From positions 1 to 10,866 of the forward strand of contig CAZOKO010000091.1 of assembly GCA_964580455.1 (NCBI GenBank): a stretch of DNA of 10,866 nt, in the 5' to 3' direction. Every line of letters begins with the position of its first letter. The first letter of the stretch is position 1. The notes beneath the pieces were generated by a model. The model saw only the letters and a program-made list of their open reading frames with translations, ran no database searches and was not told where the DNA came from. Source of the DNA: CAZOKO01 sp964580455 (GTDB taxonomy: Bacteria; Desulfobacterota; WTBG01). Shown here one piece after another: positions 1 through 6,934 of the stretch. The translations under genes were made by a program, and so were the position numbers.

Positions 1-98
1 CAAAAAATATAATATTTCTAGTATATTTCGCTAAAAAGCTAAAATATATATTTAATAATATACGTGATTAGTTTAATAAGAAAGGAGTTTTAACGAAG
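1..98. other. Extremely AT-rich intergenic stretch
   Basis: No gene is seen here. The first 60 bases contain only 8 G or C by hand count (13%). Two AT-only palindromes are visible: AAATAT-A-ATATTT (5-17) and AAATATATATTT (42-53). It lies just past the stop codon of the FadL-type gene, which reads leftward into it, but no GC-rich stem with a T-run is present, so I do not call a terminator. It could be a curved or easily melted spacer, or one end of a decayed element continuing off the window. Confidence 0.5.
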
Positions 99-1340
99 TT
101 AAAAAGAATAGGTAAAGCTAAATAGAAGTGAAATCCAGGAAGTAGAGTATTTTCCATTCAAACTATCAATGTTTCTTTGAGTGCGCCTATTGCCCGGGAG
201 TAAAGCCATACTTGCCACATCAATGGTTAAATTGTCTTTTGTATAACCAACTCCTAAACTGAGTAGGTGCCCATCCCTGTCAGGCACCATAGGGCCCAAC
301 GTATGCTCAGGTACGGGAGATTGATCGAATATGTATCCTCCACGAAAGACCCATGTTGAGTTGAGCTGATATTGAACACCTACATTAAAAGCAAACACGT
401 CTCGCCAATCCTGGGGTGATATTCTCATGTCAGGAGGGATAAACAAGTTATCCCTGAATTTGGGAGCAAGCTCATCATAAACAGACCAGCCAGTCCATAG
501 CATTCCTGTTGAAAAAATCCACCTCTCCCACATTCTAACAGAGATATCTGCAGAAACTGTTGGTGGTAATTCTATCCGGGGAGATATATCAGTGGGAGGA
601 TATAATGCTTGCAAAACAGGGGGAAGGTGGTAATGAGCGTGTCCATCAAATTCAAGTTTTAAACTACTTCTATAAGCAACTCCCAGCTTCCATCGGTCAT
701 TGATATGGAAAAGAAGTCCTAAATTGTATCCCCAGGTATCATCAAACCCATCCAATGTTATCTTCCCAAGTGGTATTCCCAGAGGCAACCCTATCATTTG
801 ATTAGGGTCTATAACCCGCCTTATTTTAAAATCAGAATAGAGATAGTCAATCCCAACCGCTAATGAAAGCCGGGGGTGCACTTGAATAGAAACCACAGGG
901 TTGACACAGAAGGTTCTCATGTCAGAGTAGTAAGACACAGTGGCCCCCTCCCATTGACTAGTCCATTCGGAAACCATACCAAAAGGTGTGAAAATTCCTC
1001 CTCCTATACTGACCTTATCATTTACCTTGTGAGTAATATATCCTGTCATAAGAGTTGACATGTCGTTCTCTGCGTCAGTTCTTTTTCCGCTTTCTGCACC
1101 TCTAAAGGAAGTATCAGGAAATACCAGGTTAAAACCTGTGCGGAGCTGTGTTCCCTCCAGTTGGTTAATGCCTGCAGGATTGTAGAAGACAGCTGAACCA
1201 TTATCAGCAATAGAGGTAAAACAATTGCCCATAGCTGCAGCAGTTGCATCCTGATTATAGATCTGGAATCCAGCCGGGTAACAAGGGGAACAAAGCATAG
1301 TAAAGGAAATAACAAAAAACAATATCGTTCTTTTTACCAT
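99..1340 (-). CDS. OmpP1/FadL-family outer-membrane transport protein
   Basis: This is a 413-residue outer-membrane beta-barrel protein of the FadL/OmpP1 (TodX) family, which lets hydrophobic molecules such as long-chain fatty acids or aromatic hydrocarbons cross the outer membrane. Residues 1-23 form a signal peptide: basic MVKR, a hydrophobic core, and cleavage near YPA. The mature start, GFQIYNQDATAAAMGN followed by SAVFYNPAG (NPAG at 54-57), is the family's hatch-region signature. The rest alternates polar and aromatic residues as barrel strands do, and it ends in SFTYSF with a terminal Phe, the usual outer-membrane assembly signal. The length is typical. The ATG is supported by AAGGTGG six bases upstream. 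It is the last of the minus-strand genes, 210 bases past the flavodoxin/ferredoxin gene, so it may be transcribed separately. The family call is secure; the substrate is unknown. Confidence 0.9.
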   Translation of the reverse strand: MVKRTILFFVISFTMLCSPCYPAGFQIYNQDATAAAMGNCFTSIADNGSAVFYNPAGINQLEGTQLRTGFNLVFPDTSFRGAESGKRTDAENDMSTLMTGYITHKVNDKVSIGGGIFTPFGMVSEWTSQWEGATVSYYSDMRTFCVNPVVSIQVHPRLSLAVGIDYLYSDFKIRRVIDPNQMIGLPLGIPLGKITLDGFDDTWGYNLGLLFHINDRWKLGVAYRSSLKLEFDGHAHYHLPPVLQALYPPTDISPRIELPPTVSADISVRMWERWIFSTGMLWTGWSVYDELAPKFRDNLFIPPDMRISPQDWRDVFAFNVGVQYQLNSTWVFRGGYIFDQSPVPEHTLGPMVPDRDGHLLSLGVGYTKDNLTIDVASMALLPGNRRTQRNIDSLNGKYSTSWISLLFSFTYSF

Positions 1341-1550
1341 AGTAATCCACCTTGAATTCTTTCAATCAATAGATTTCCCTTCGGTAGAAATAAATTAAAA
1401 CTTTATCGGGAACTAAATAATTAAGATAAATAAACATATGCTTGCGTTCAGTGATTTTCTATTTATAACTTAGATATTGAGTTTTGGATGTGATAATTAA
1501 GGGGAAGGAGATTGGATAAGAGATCAATAATTTTAAGAGGTGCACCATTT

Positions 1551-2402
1551 TTAGACAAACACCTGGGATAACGGTCGTTCTGGATTTTTTTCTGCTTTTT
1601 CCTTCAACATGCTTTCAACCTGAGACAAATCGGTCTTAATGGCACCCTCTTCACATAACCGAACACAGTTGTAACACAGAAAACATTCATCCCCAAATTG
1701 TGGATAAGGATCACACTTGATATCCTGGACAGGGCACTCTTCCTCACAGATACCACACCTGGTACATGCCTCTTCATCTAACTTGCGGGGAGGAAGCATC
1801 TGTTTTGCCACATCGATGTTTACCTTTTGCATAGCTTCTTGAACTTCTTCAGGCTGGTAATTCAAATCTTCAAGGGGAATCGCTTTTTTGGCATCGCTCA
1901 ACAATTTTGAATTAACATCTCCCACAAGTCCCTTAATCATTGCATCATCTTCAGAATCCGGATGCCCCTCACCCAATGGATTTTTGAATTGCCACATCAT
2001 GGAATGAACAGCCAGTATCTTAGCCGCTCCCAAAATGGTATAACCCTTTTCACCAAGCATCTTCCCCATTTCATGCAAAGCAACTCCGCTACTCACACCA
2101 CCCCAGGTAACAAAGGGAACGGCATAGCTTCCCTTACTCGCAGGCAGTTTTGAAATAAAGTCCATAATCGGGGGAACTGCATGACCAGCGTAAACTGGAG
2201 ACCCAATCCAGAGACAGCAGCCGTCCTCTATATCCTTTATCTGCGAATTTAGCTTTGAACGATCGTTTCTATTACCCAGGTCGTTTACCTCGGATTTACA
2301 ACCAAGATCATTAAGTGCAGTTGCTATCACTTGTGACACATGACGCGTAGTACCTGCAGGCGAAGAATAAACAACCAATGCCTGTTTATCATTATTTTCC
2401 AT
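1551..2402 (-). CDS. Flavodoxin-ferredoxin fusion (EFR1-like) electron-transfer protein
   Basis: This is a 283-residue cytosolic electron carrier joining an N-terminal flavodoxin-like domain to a C-terminal two-cluster ferredoxin. The FMN phosphate loop is seen at about 10-21 (VVYSSPAGTTRH), with further flavodoxin landmarks SPVYAGHAVPP (68-78) and FVTWGG (97-102). The ferredoxin part has two CxxCxxCxxxC motifs, at Cys213/216/219/223 and Cys240/243/246/250, each fit to bind one [4Fe-4S] cluster; only the first has the usual Pro after the last Cys. There is no signal peptide. An AAAGGTGG ribosome site sits seven bases before the ATG. It lies 121 bases downstream of the FAD reductase on the same strand, so the two may be cotranscribed and work as donor and acceptor. 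The family includes proteins often annotated only as EFR1 family ferrodoxin; the physiological partner here is inferred. Confidence 0.88.
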   Translation of the reverse strand: MENNDKQALVVYSSPAGTTRHVSQVIATALNDLGCKSEVNDLGNRNDRSKLNSQIKDIEDGCCLWIGSPVYAGHAVPPIMDFISKLPASKGSYAVPFVTWGGVSSGVALHEMGKMLGEKGYTILGAAKILAVHSMMWQFKNPLGEGHPDSEDDAMIKGLVGDVNSKLLSDAKKAIPLEDLNYQPEEVQEAMQKVNIDVAKQMLPPRKLDEEACTRCGICEEECPVQDIKCDPYPQFGDECFLCYNCVRLCEEGAIKTDLSQVESMLKEKAEKNPERPLSQVFV

Positions 2403-2497
2403 TGTTTCCCACCTTTCTCATAAATATAAAATTTCTCTGCACTACTAACCTGCAACATTGTGTTTTTTTAGCACAGTTTAGTTTCATTCTTTGTGTT

Positions 2498-2519
2498 CTT
2501 CGTGGTTATAAGGTTATAA
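2498..2519. repeat. CTTCGTGGTTATAA motif with an 8-bp tandem repeat
   Basis: CTTCGTGGTTATA at 2498-2510 also occurs at 3993-4005 in another intergenic gap. Here it runs into a perfect tandem duplication, GGTTATAA twice in a row (2504-2511 and 2512-2519). It lies in the 121-base gap between the FAD reductase and the flavodoxin/ferredoxin gene, five bases beyond the stop of the former. On the minus-strand transcript it would read TTATAACC twice. The gap otherwise contains a T-run (2463-2469) but no convincing terminator stem. Confidence 0.6.
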
Positions 2520-2523
2520 TTTT

Positions 2524-3843
2524 TTACTCATCCTTTTCCATAGATACTTCCCAACTTCCCATGTCTCCTTCTTTAAGTGCCTTCAGCTTCTCTGCTACAT
2601 CTTTCCGCATATCCGGAAAAGTAGACAGGTAGTAATCCACTATGAGGTTAACGAAATCAAAAGGGTTGGTCTGCATATTGTCAGCCACCGGTGGATTTTT
2701 AAGCGAAAGATCAAAGAGATAATCTACGACCTCTTCCCCCAGAAAAGGACCGAACATTGTCCTCTTTGCATAATCTCCCATGCGTTGAGGATTGATATTC
2801 CATTCAAATGTGGAGTTCCACCATTCGGTGTATTCTCCAAAACCCTTCTTGCCCTTCAGTTCTTTGTCAACAGCCTGGGCAGCCATATACCCGCACATGG
2901 TAGCCCCCTGGTACAGACACTCACCAAATGCGGCAGCATCACCAACAAAAATGATATTCTCCTGATAGGGAATCTTAATTGGAGTGAACAGCTCAACAAT
3001 GGCACCACTTTTGTCTACGATTTTAGCTTTTTTAAACCAGTGAGCAAAAGGACTTTCCTTGATAAAAAATTCTATCATCTTATATGCATTACTTCCCGGA
3101 AACAACGACATCGTTTCAAAGCGGTATGCCTTCTTCTCTCTGGGACTTGGAATAACAAATAACCCACCCTGCCTCCCCAGGTTTTTTTTACCAAAAACCA
3201 CCAGGTCGCCACGATCAAGATCATTATCTACATTTGTTATCTCATATTCTATAACAGGTCCCTTACCAAAAAATGCTCGATCCCTGTTCTGACCAAGATT
3301 TTTGACAATTCTGGATTGAAGTCCATCTGAGGCAATGAGCTTTTTACAGCTCATCTTACTGGTTTTACCCTGCTTCCTCAATGTCACCTCAACCCCGCCA
3401 TTTACATGCTTAGCCCTTATCGCTAATGTATTGGTCATGAAAGATGCACCAGCTTTCTTAGCACCCTCATATCTATCAGATAACCATCTCGTAGGTTCAA
3501 AGATATTGAAAAAGGGGACATTACGACTGGTTGCCTGAAATGGAAGTCCTGAATTGGAAAGCATATAGGAATGATGAATTCCTTCCATGGGGGCTGAGTA
3601 CTCAAAGGAAAATCCGCATTTGGTATAATGTATTTTCGTTTTATTTTTTAGATGCTCCAGACGAATATGCTCTCCATTTATCTCCTGGTCAGCAAAGAAA
3701 TAACCCGAGGCCGACCTTACGTTTACATCTAATTTCTGTTTCTTATCGACTCCCAGTACGTTTACACCCTTAGCTGCTAATTCTTTGGTCGCCATGAGCC
3801 CCGCAGGCCCGCATCCCACAACAATGACATCATAGTCAGACAT
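2524..3843 (-). CDS. Geranylgeranyl-reductase-family FAD-dependent oxidoreductase (copy A)
   Basis: This 439-residue flavoprotein is of the geranylgeranyl reductase family within the p-hydroxybenzoate hydroxylase superfamily. Members hydrogenate isoprenoid double bonds in archaeal lipids, chlorophyll phytyl chains or menaquinone tails. FAD-binding landmarks are the Rossmann loop GCGPAG (10-15) with acidic Asp33 at the end of strand 2, ASDGLQSR (171-178), and GDAAAFGE (301-308), followed by YQGATMCGYMAA. The region after Arg43 reads SAS, where its paralogue at 4545 reads PCC. The ATG has AAGGAG seven bases upstream, and there is no signal peptide. It precedes the flavodoxin/ferredoxin gene on the same strand; in Methanosarcina acetivorans a geranylgeranyl reductase is served by a ferredoxin encoded next to it, which makes electron donation by that neighbour plausible. 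The substrate cannot be read from the sequence. A hydroxylase or desaturase role is less likely in this context. Confidence 0.82.
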   Translation of the reverse strand: MSDYDVIVVGCGPAGLMATKELAAKGVNVLGVDKKQKLDVNVRSASGYFFADQEINGEHIRLEHLKNKTKIHYTKCGFSFEYSAPMEGIHHSYMLSNSGLPFQATSRNVPFFNIFEPTRWLSDRYEGAKKAGASFMTNTLAIRAKHVNGGVEVTLRKQGKTSKMSCKKLIASDGLQSRIVKNLGQNRDRAFFGKGPVIEYEITNVDNDLDRGDLVVFGKKNLGRQGGLFVIPSPREKKAYRFETMSLFPGSNAYKMIEFFIKESPFAHWFKKAKIVDKSGAIVELFTPIKIPYQENIIFVGDAAAFGECLYQGATMCGYMAAQAVDKELKGKKGFGEYTEWWNSTFEWNINPQRMGDYAKRTMFGPFLGEEVVDYLFDLSLKNPPVADNMQTNPFDFVNLIVDYYLSTFPDMRKDVAEKLKALKEGDMGSWEVSMEKDE

Positions 3844-3860
3844 CTCAATCTCCTTTTAAA

Positions 3861-4027
3861 ATTCGAAATCCGAAGCACGTGCGAAGCTTCCCGCTGGGAT
3901 CAATCCGAAACAAGCAAATGACAAAAAGATACTGGATACTAGATGCTGGATGTCATTTTACTTTTCTTTTTTACTTCGTGAATCTTCGTGGGCTTCGTGG
4001 TTATAATTTTTCGATATTCGGATTTTC
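3861..4027. repeat. Composite intergenic repeat cluster
   Basis: This part of the gap between the FAD reductase and the small membrane protein is a patchwork of short iterated motifs. AATCCGAA occurs at 3867-3874 and 3902-3909 and inverted (TTCGGATT) at 4017-4024, so inverted copies bracket the cluster. Two adjoining perfect palindromes, GCACGTGC (3875-3882) and GAAGCTTC (3883-3890), follow the first copy. Positions 3928-3952 carry the heptamer-like series GATACTGGATACTAGATGC. Positions 3973-4000 hold three CTTCGTG units, the last running into GTTATAATTTT. Parts of the same set recur at 2498-2519 and 10066-10118. No coding signal is seen. It looks like mobile or slippage-generated intergenic repeat sequence rather than regulatory DNA specific to one gene. 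Confidence 0.6.
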
Positions 4028-4069
4028 GTCTGAACGAGACTTTTCATTCAGACATTAATAAGTCCTGAG

Positions 4070-4095
4070 TGCTAGGTTTAAATCAAACCTGAGCA
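4070..4095. other. Stem-loop downstream of the small membrane protein gene
   Basis: TGCTAGGTTT (4070-4079) and AAACCTGAGCA (4085-4095) can pair as a ten-base-pair stem with one bulged G at 4091 and the five-base loop AAATC. It lies about 30 bases past the stop of the minus-strand membrane protein gene. On that strand it is not followed by a T-run, so it is not a classical intrinsic terminator; it might slow exonuclease decay or mark the end of the transcript in another way. Confidence 0.4.
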
Positions 4096-4125
4096 AAAAT
4101 GTCAAACCATTTTTCGGCTTGAGCT

Positions 4126-4356
4126 TCAATTGTTATAGAATCTCTTTTTAAGATACTCCTCTTCCAGTGCTGTCAGCTTTCTTCTCCTCTTGAGTATAAG
4201 ATTTCTTACAAAAACGAAAAGGAGAATAACAATCAGGGCAGGCAGAACAAATCTAATTACACTTTTACGTCCTATCAGAGGAAAAAGGAAAGCTAAAGCT
4301 ACTATCGTTCCCACAACCTTTAAAAGGACAGGATTTCTAAAAAACCTTACCAGCAT
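4126..4356 (-). CDS. Small membrane protein with two transmembrane helices
   Basis: This is a 76-residue protein that I do not recognise as a named family. It has two hydrophobic segments, about 9-28 and 33-50, separated by the short polar turn GRKS. A strongly basic stretch follows (KRRRK, 56-60), and then a charged tail ending in EEEYLKKRFYNN. Arg and Lys at both termini suggest that both ends face the cytoplasm. The ATG has GGAG about seven bases upstream (TGGAGTG), which supports a translated gene, as does the sensible membrane topology. It is divergent from the FAD reductase at 4545 and on the same strand as the electron-transfer genes, from which the repeat cluster separates it. No function should be assigned. 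Confidence 0.6.
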   Translation of the reverse strand: MLVRFFRNPVLLKVVGTIVALAFLFPLIGRKSVIRFVLPALIVILLFVFVRNLILKRRRKLTALEEEYLKKRFYNN

Positions 4357-4444
4357 TCTTTCACTCCAGGGGTTAAAAAGTATGTGATTATATCAAATTA
4401 CTGAAAAAAGGGGTAAAAAAAATGTGCCATTCAATAAAGCCTTA

Positions 4445-4473
4445 TTGACAGATCATTCCAAGCAAGCTAAAGT
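4445..4473 (+). promoter_or_regulatory. Candidate sigma-70-type promoter for the FAD reductase at 4545
   Basis: A perfect -35 box TTGACA (4445-4450) is followed, after 17 bases, by TAAAGT (4468-4473), which matches four of six bases of TATAAT. It would start transcription about 65 bases before the ATG at 4545. It lies in the divergent gap shared with the small membrane protein gene. This is pattern matching only. Confidence 0.45.
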
Positions 4474-4544
4474 TATGTACAATCATAAATCATACTATAA
4501 GAAACCTTTGATAGATACAATAGCTAATCAGAAAGGGGAGGAAA

Positions 4545-5849
4545 ATGAGCACTTTTGATGTAATCGTAGCAGGAGCAGGCCCTGCGGGTCTGATGGCAGC
4601 AAAAACAGCCGCTGAAGAAGGCCTTAAGGTTGTTCTCTTAGAAACCAAAGAACATATCTCCCGCTACACTCGTCCCTGTTGTTCCATGTGGCTGCTTGAA
4701 CCTGGATTTCACAATGAAGGCTGGTCTTTCGAAAGAGATAAGATCTTCTTTCACAGAAATGACTTTGTATTAAACTACAAAGGTTGTCTGGTTAATCTCT
4801 ATCGGAGTGTACGGATATCTCCGGGAGGCAACACCTTAATTATGGGCAAACGAAACCGCCCCATAGCAATGGTCATTGACAAACAATCATTATGTGAGGG
4901 ACTTCTAAATGAAGCAGACCAGCTAGATGTTGATATTCGACCTCGAACAACAGCTCTTGAGGTAAGAGAGGAACGTGACAGTGTACAAGTCAGGGTACGT
5001 CACCATGGCAAACACGAATGGATTTCAGGCAAGTGGCTCCTTGCTGCTGACGGTGTCAACTCCCGCATCACGGAAAGTCTGGGACTTAATCAGAATCGAA
5101 AGGTTCTCATCCGAACTCAGGTTACACACTACATATACGCCAATGTAAATAGCCCCTATGATGATGCCTGGACTCAGTTCATCGGTTATGGATTCAATGG
5201 AGTATGTGGAACCATGATCAGAAAGCCTGATCAAAACGGCTTAAAACAAGTCTACGAAGTATCTGCCCGACCACCTGCAGGGGAGAAAATTACATTTGGG
5301 GAATCCATCAAGAAACTTGTCGCCAGTAATCAATTGAAAGACTGGTTTAAGGACGCTGAACTCATCCGCAAAATGGGGTGTCTCTGGACCTGCTGGGAAC
5401 CAATAAAAACACCTGCAAGAGGACGCATCATTTTAACCGGAGATGCACCTTCCTTTCAAGAGACTGAGATTCAAGGAGCACTTATGTGCGGTTACAGGGC
5501 AGCGAAGTCAGTCAAGATGGAAATGAACGGCGAACCTGGCATGAAAAACTATAATCGCTTCTGGCAAGACTATTTCGAGTTTAATGATGACAACGTCCTT
5601 CAAGAATGCTGTCGGGGTTTTAGCATTGGAAGCCTAGAAAATGATCAGATTGATTACCTCTTGAAACTCGCTGAAGGAAAGCTGCTTGATGGTTACATCA
5701 ACCATTTCACATGCGGTAACACATTAATGAATTTCTTTTACAGCCACAAAGAGAAAATACTGAAAGAAAGATCCGATATTATGGGAAGATTAAAAGTAAT
5801 TGATAAATTATCACCGGAGGAATCCTTTAAGGATACAGAAAAAATTTAA
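4545..5849 (+). CDS. Geranylgeranyl-reductase-family FAD-dependent oxidoreductase (copy B)
   Basis: This 434-residue paralogue of the minus-strand reductase has the same FAD-binding plan: GAGPAG (10-15), Glu33 at the end of strand 2, AADGVNSR (167-174), LTGDAPSF (297-304) and then IQGALMCGYRAA. It is expected to be a cytosolic or membrane-associated flavoprotein reducing isoprenoid double bonds. It differs from copy A in being cysteine-rich: a Cys45-Cys46 pair just after Arg43, Cys280 and Cys283 in CLWTC, and Cys355-Cys356. A cysteine in the early substrate/FAD region is common in archaeal members, so copy B looks closer to the classical form there. The ATG is set by the strong ribosome site AGGGGAGG three bases upstream. 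The next gene, an SDR, follows after 110 bases on the same strand. A different role in the same flavoprotein superfamily remains possible. Confidence 0.82.
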   Translation: MSTFDVIVAGAGPAGLMAAKTAAEEGLKVVLLETKEHISRYTRPCCSMWLLEPGFHNEGWSFERDKIFFHRNDFVLNYKGCLVNLYRSVRISPGGNTLIMGKRNRPIAMVIDKQSLCEGLLNEADQLDVDIRPRTTALEVREERDSVQVRVRHHGKHEWISGKWLLAADGVNSRITESLGLNQNRKVLIRTQVTHYIYANVNSPYDDAWTQFIGYGFNGVCGTMIRKPDQNGLKQVYEVSARPPAGEKITFGESIKKLVASNQLKDWFKDAELIRKMGCLWTCWEPIKTPARGRIILTGDAPSFQETEIQGALMCGYRAAKSVKMEMNGEPGMKNYNRFWQDYFEFNDDNVLQECCRGFSIGSLENDQIDYLLKLAEGKLLDGYINHFTCGNTLMNFFYSHKEKILKERSDIMGRLKVIDKLSPEESFKDTEKI

Positions 5850-5853
5850 ATTC

Positions 5854-5882
5854 TTGACTTATCTTAAAGATAGTATTAAAAA
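5854..5882 (+). promoter_or_regulatory. Candidate promoter with a palindrome in its spacer, ahead of the SDR gene
   Basis: TTGACT (5854-5859, five of six matches to the -35 consensus) is separated by 17 bases from TAAAAA (5877-5882, four of six matches to the -10). The spacer contains the palindrome TATCTT-A-AAGATA (5860-5872), placed where a repressor would block polymerase. It begins four bases after the stop of the upstream reductase and lies about 80 bases before the SDR start. The palindrome is too tight to be a terminator hairpin. Confidence 0.4.
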
Positions 5883-5959
5883 ATAACGTTCTTATAATTT
5901 TTCTGCATAATCATCCAGCAGTGTTTTTTTAACCACTTTAATAATGGGGAGGAAGTAAG

Positions 5960-6925
5960 ATGTCAAACCAATTGTACTCAGAGATTGCAAAAAACACAAA
6001 AGGGGGAAAAATCCTACTGATAGGATCTTCAGGTAATATTGGCGGAAAGGCTCTGAAAATACTGTTAAAACATGGGAAAGCCTCATCAATAACAGCTTTT
6101 GACAAGAAAGAACCTAAAATAAAAGAACTCCCTTCAAGCGTGAAGGTTCTGAGTGGAGACCAGGCAGATATTACCAATGCTGATGCTGTTAGAAATGGAA
6201 TGAAAGGCAATACCATAGCTGTCTGTGCTATAGGCGTTCCAAGATTCACAGCTCCTGGAGAAAAAAAACTGACTCCTTATGAATTAGAACAGGCTGGTGT
6301 GCAAAATATTGTTGATGCAGCAAAGAAAGAGGGCGTTAAGCAAATTATTTACATAAGCGCTCTAGGTGTTGCCAGAGGTGATAAAATTCCTGAGTTTCAT
6401 ATTGCACATCTAGCCAAAAGGAATGCAGAGAATATCCTCAAAAAATCAGGTATCAGTTATACCATACTGAGACCTTCTGGATATTTCTTTGATTTTCGAG
6501 ATTTACTAGCAGCAGCTGTTGCGGGAAGATATCATGTTGTTGAAGGATCAAAGGCAAAAATGCAGCCCCTTCATCAAGACGACATGGCAACTATTTTAAT
6601 TGCATCAATCAACAATAAAAGGACAAAAAATAAAATCATTCCGGTAGGTGGATCTGAGATATTCAGCTTTGATGAATTAGGAAAACTATTTGGGAAGGTG
6701 CTTAAAAAAGAGGTGGAAATAATTCGTTTAGCACCTGACCATTACAAAAGAGAATATTTTAACAGCGACGTTATCCTCTTCAGGGCAACATCAGATAGTA
6801 TCCTGACTAAAAAAGAGCTTGATACATTATTGGCTGCTTTCCCAGGACTTAGTCTTGGAAAATTAGGAGATTATCTGAATAATCCAAGTGATCCCATGCT
6901 AAAAGCTTTCTTTCAAAAAGCTTAA
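5960..6925 (+). CDS. Atypical short-chain dehydrogenase/reductase (NAD(P)-binding, NmrA-like)
   Basis: This is a 321-residue Rossmann-fold protein of the atypical SDR group (NAD(P)H-binding/NmrA-like). The nucleotide-binding loop is GSSGNIG (22-28), with the GxxGxxG spacing of extended and atypical SDRs. Other landmarks are IIYISALGV (129-137), a Lys153-x3-Glu157 helix in place of the classical YxxxK, and SGISYTILRPSGYFFDF (163-179). The C-terminal half contains an HQDDMATIL segment (205-213), the usual site that closes over the cofactor. The ATG follows GGGGAGG at a good distance. It lies behind the geranylgeranyl-reductase-type gene with its own candidate promoter. Members act on quinones, sugars, flavonoids or tetrapyrroles, or serve as redox sensors or assembly factors, so the reaction is undetermined. 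Its G+C is low, about 33-42% in three hand-counted 60-base lines. Confidence 0.8.
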   Translation: MSNQLYSEIAKNTKGGKILLIGSSGNIGGKALKILLKHGKASSITAFDKKEPKIKELPSSVKVLSGDQADITNADAVRNGMKGNTIAVCAIGVPRFTAPGEKKLTPYELEQAGVQNIVDAAKKEGVKQIIYISALGVARGDKIPEFHIAHLAKRNAENILKKSGISYTILRPSGYFFDFRDLLAAAVAGRYHVVEGSKAKMQPLHQDDMATILIASINNKRTKNKIIPVGGSEIFSFDELGKLFGKVLKKEVEIIRLAPDHYKREYFNSDVILFRATSDSILTKKELDTLLAAFPGLSLGKLGDYLNNPSDPMLKAFFQKA

Positions 6926-6934
6926 ATCGAGCAA

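Noticed and set aside
1341..1550. Promoter or terminator in the gap between the FadL-type and flavodoxin genes
   Set aside because: No convincing -35/-10 pair on the minus strand and no stem with a T-run could be found.
3861..4027. CRISPR array
   Set aside because: The repeated units are only 7-8 bases, irregular in spacing, and there are no 20-40 base repeats or uniform spacers.
2524..5849. Chlorophyll phytyl-chain reductase (ChlP/BchP) with a vinyl-reductase-like SDR
   Set aside because: No other tetrapyrrole or photosynthesis gene is present, and the flavodoxin-ferredoxin partner and other neighbours suit an anaerobe; family membership alone cannot support it.
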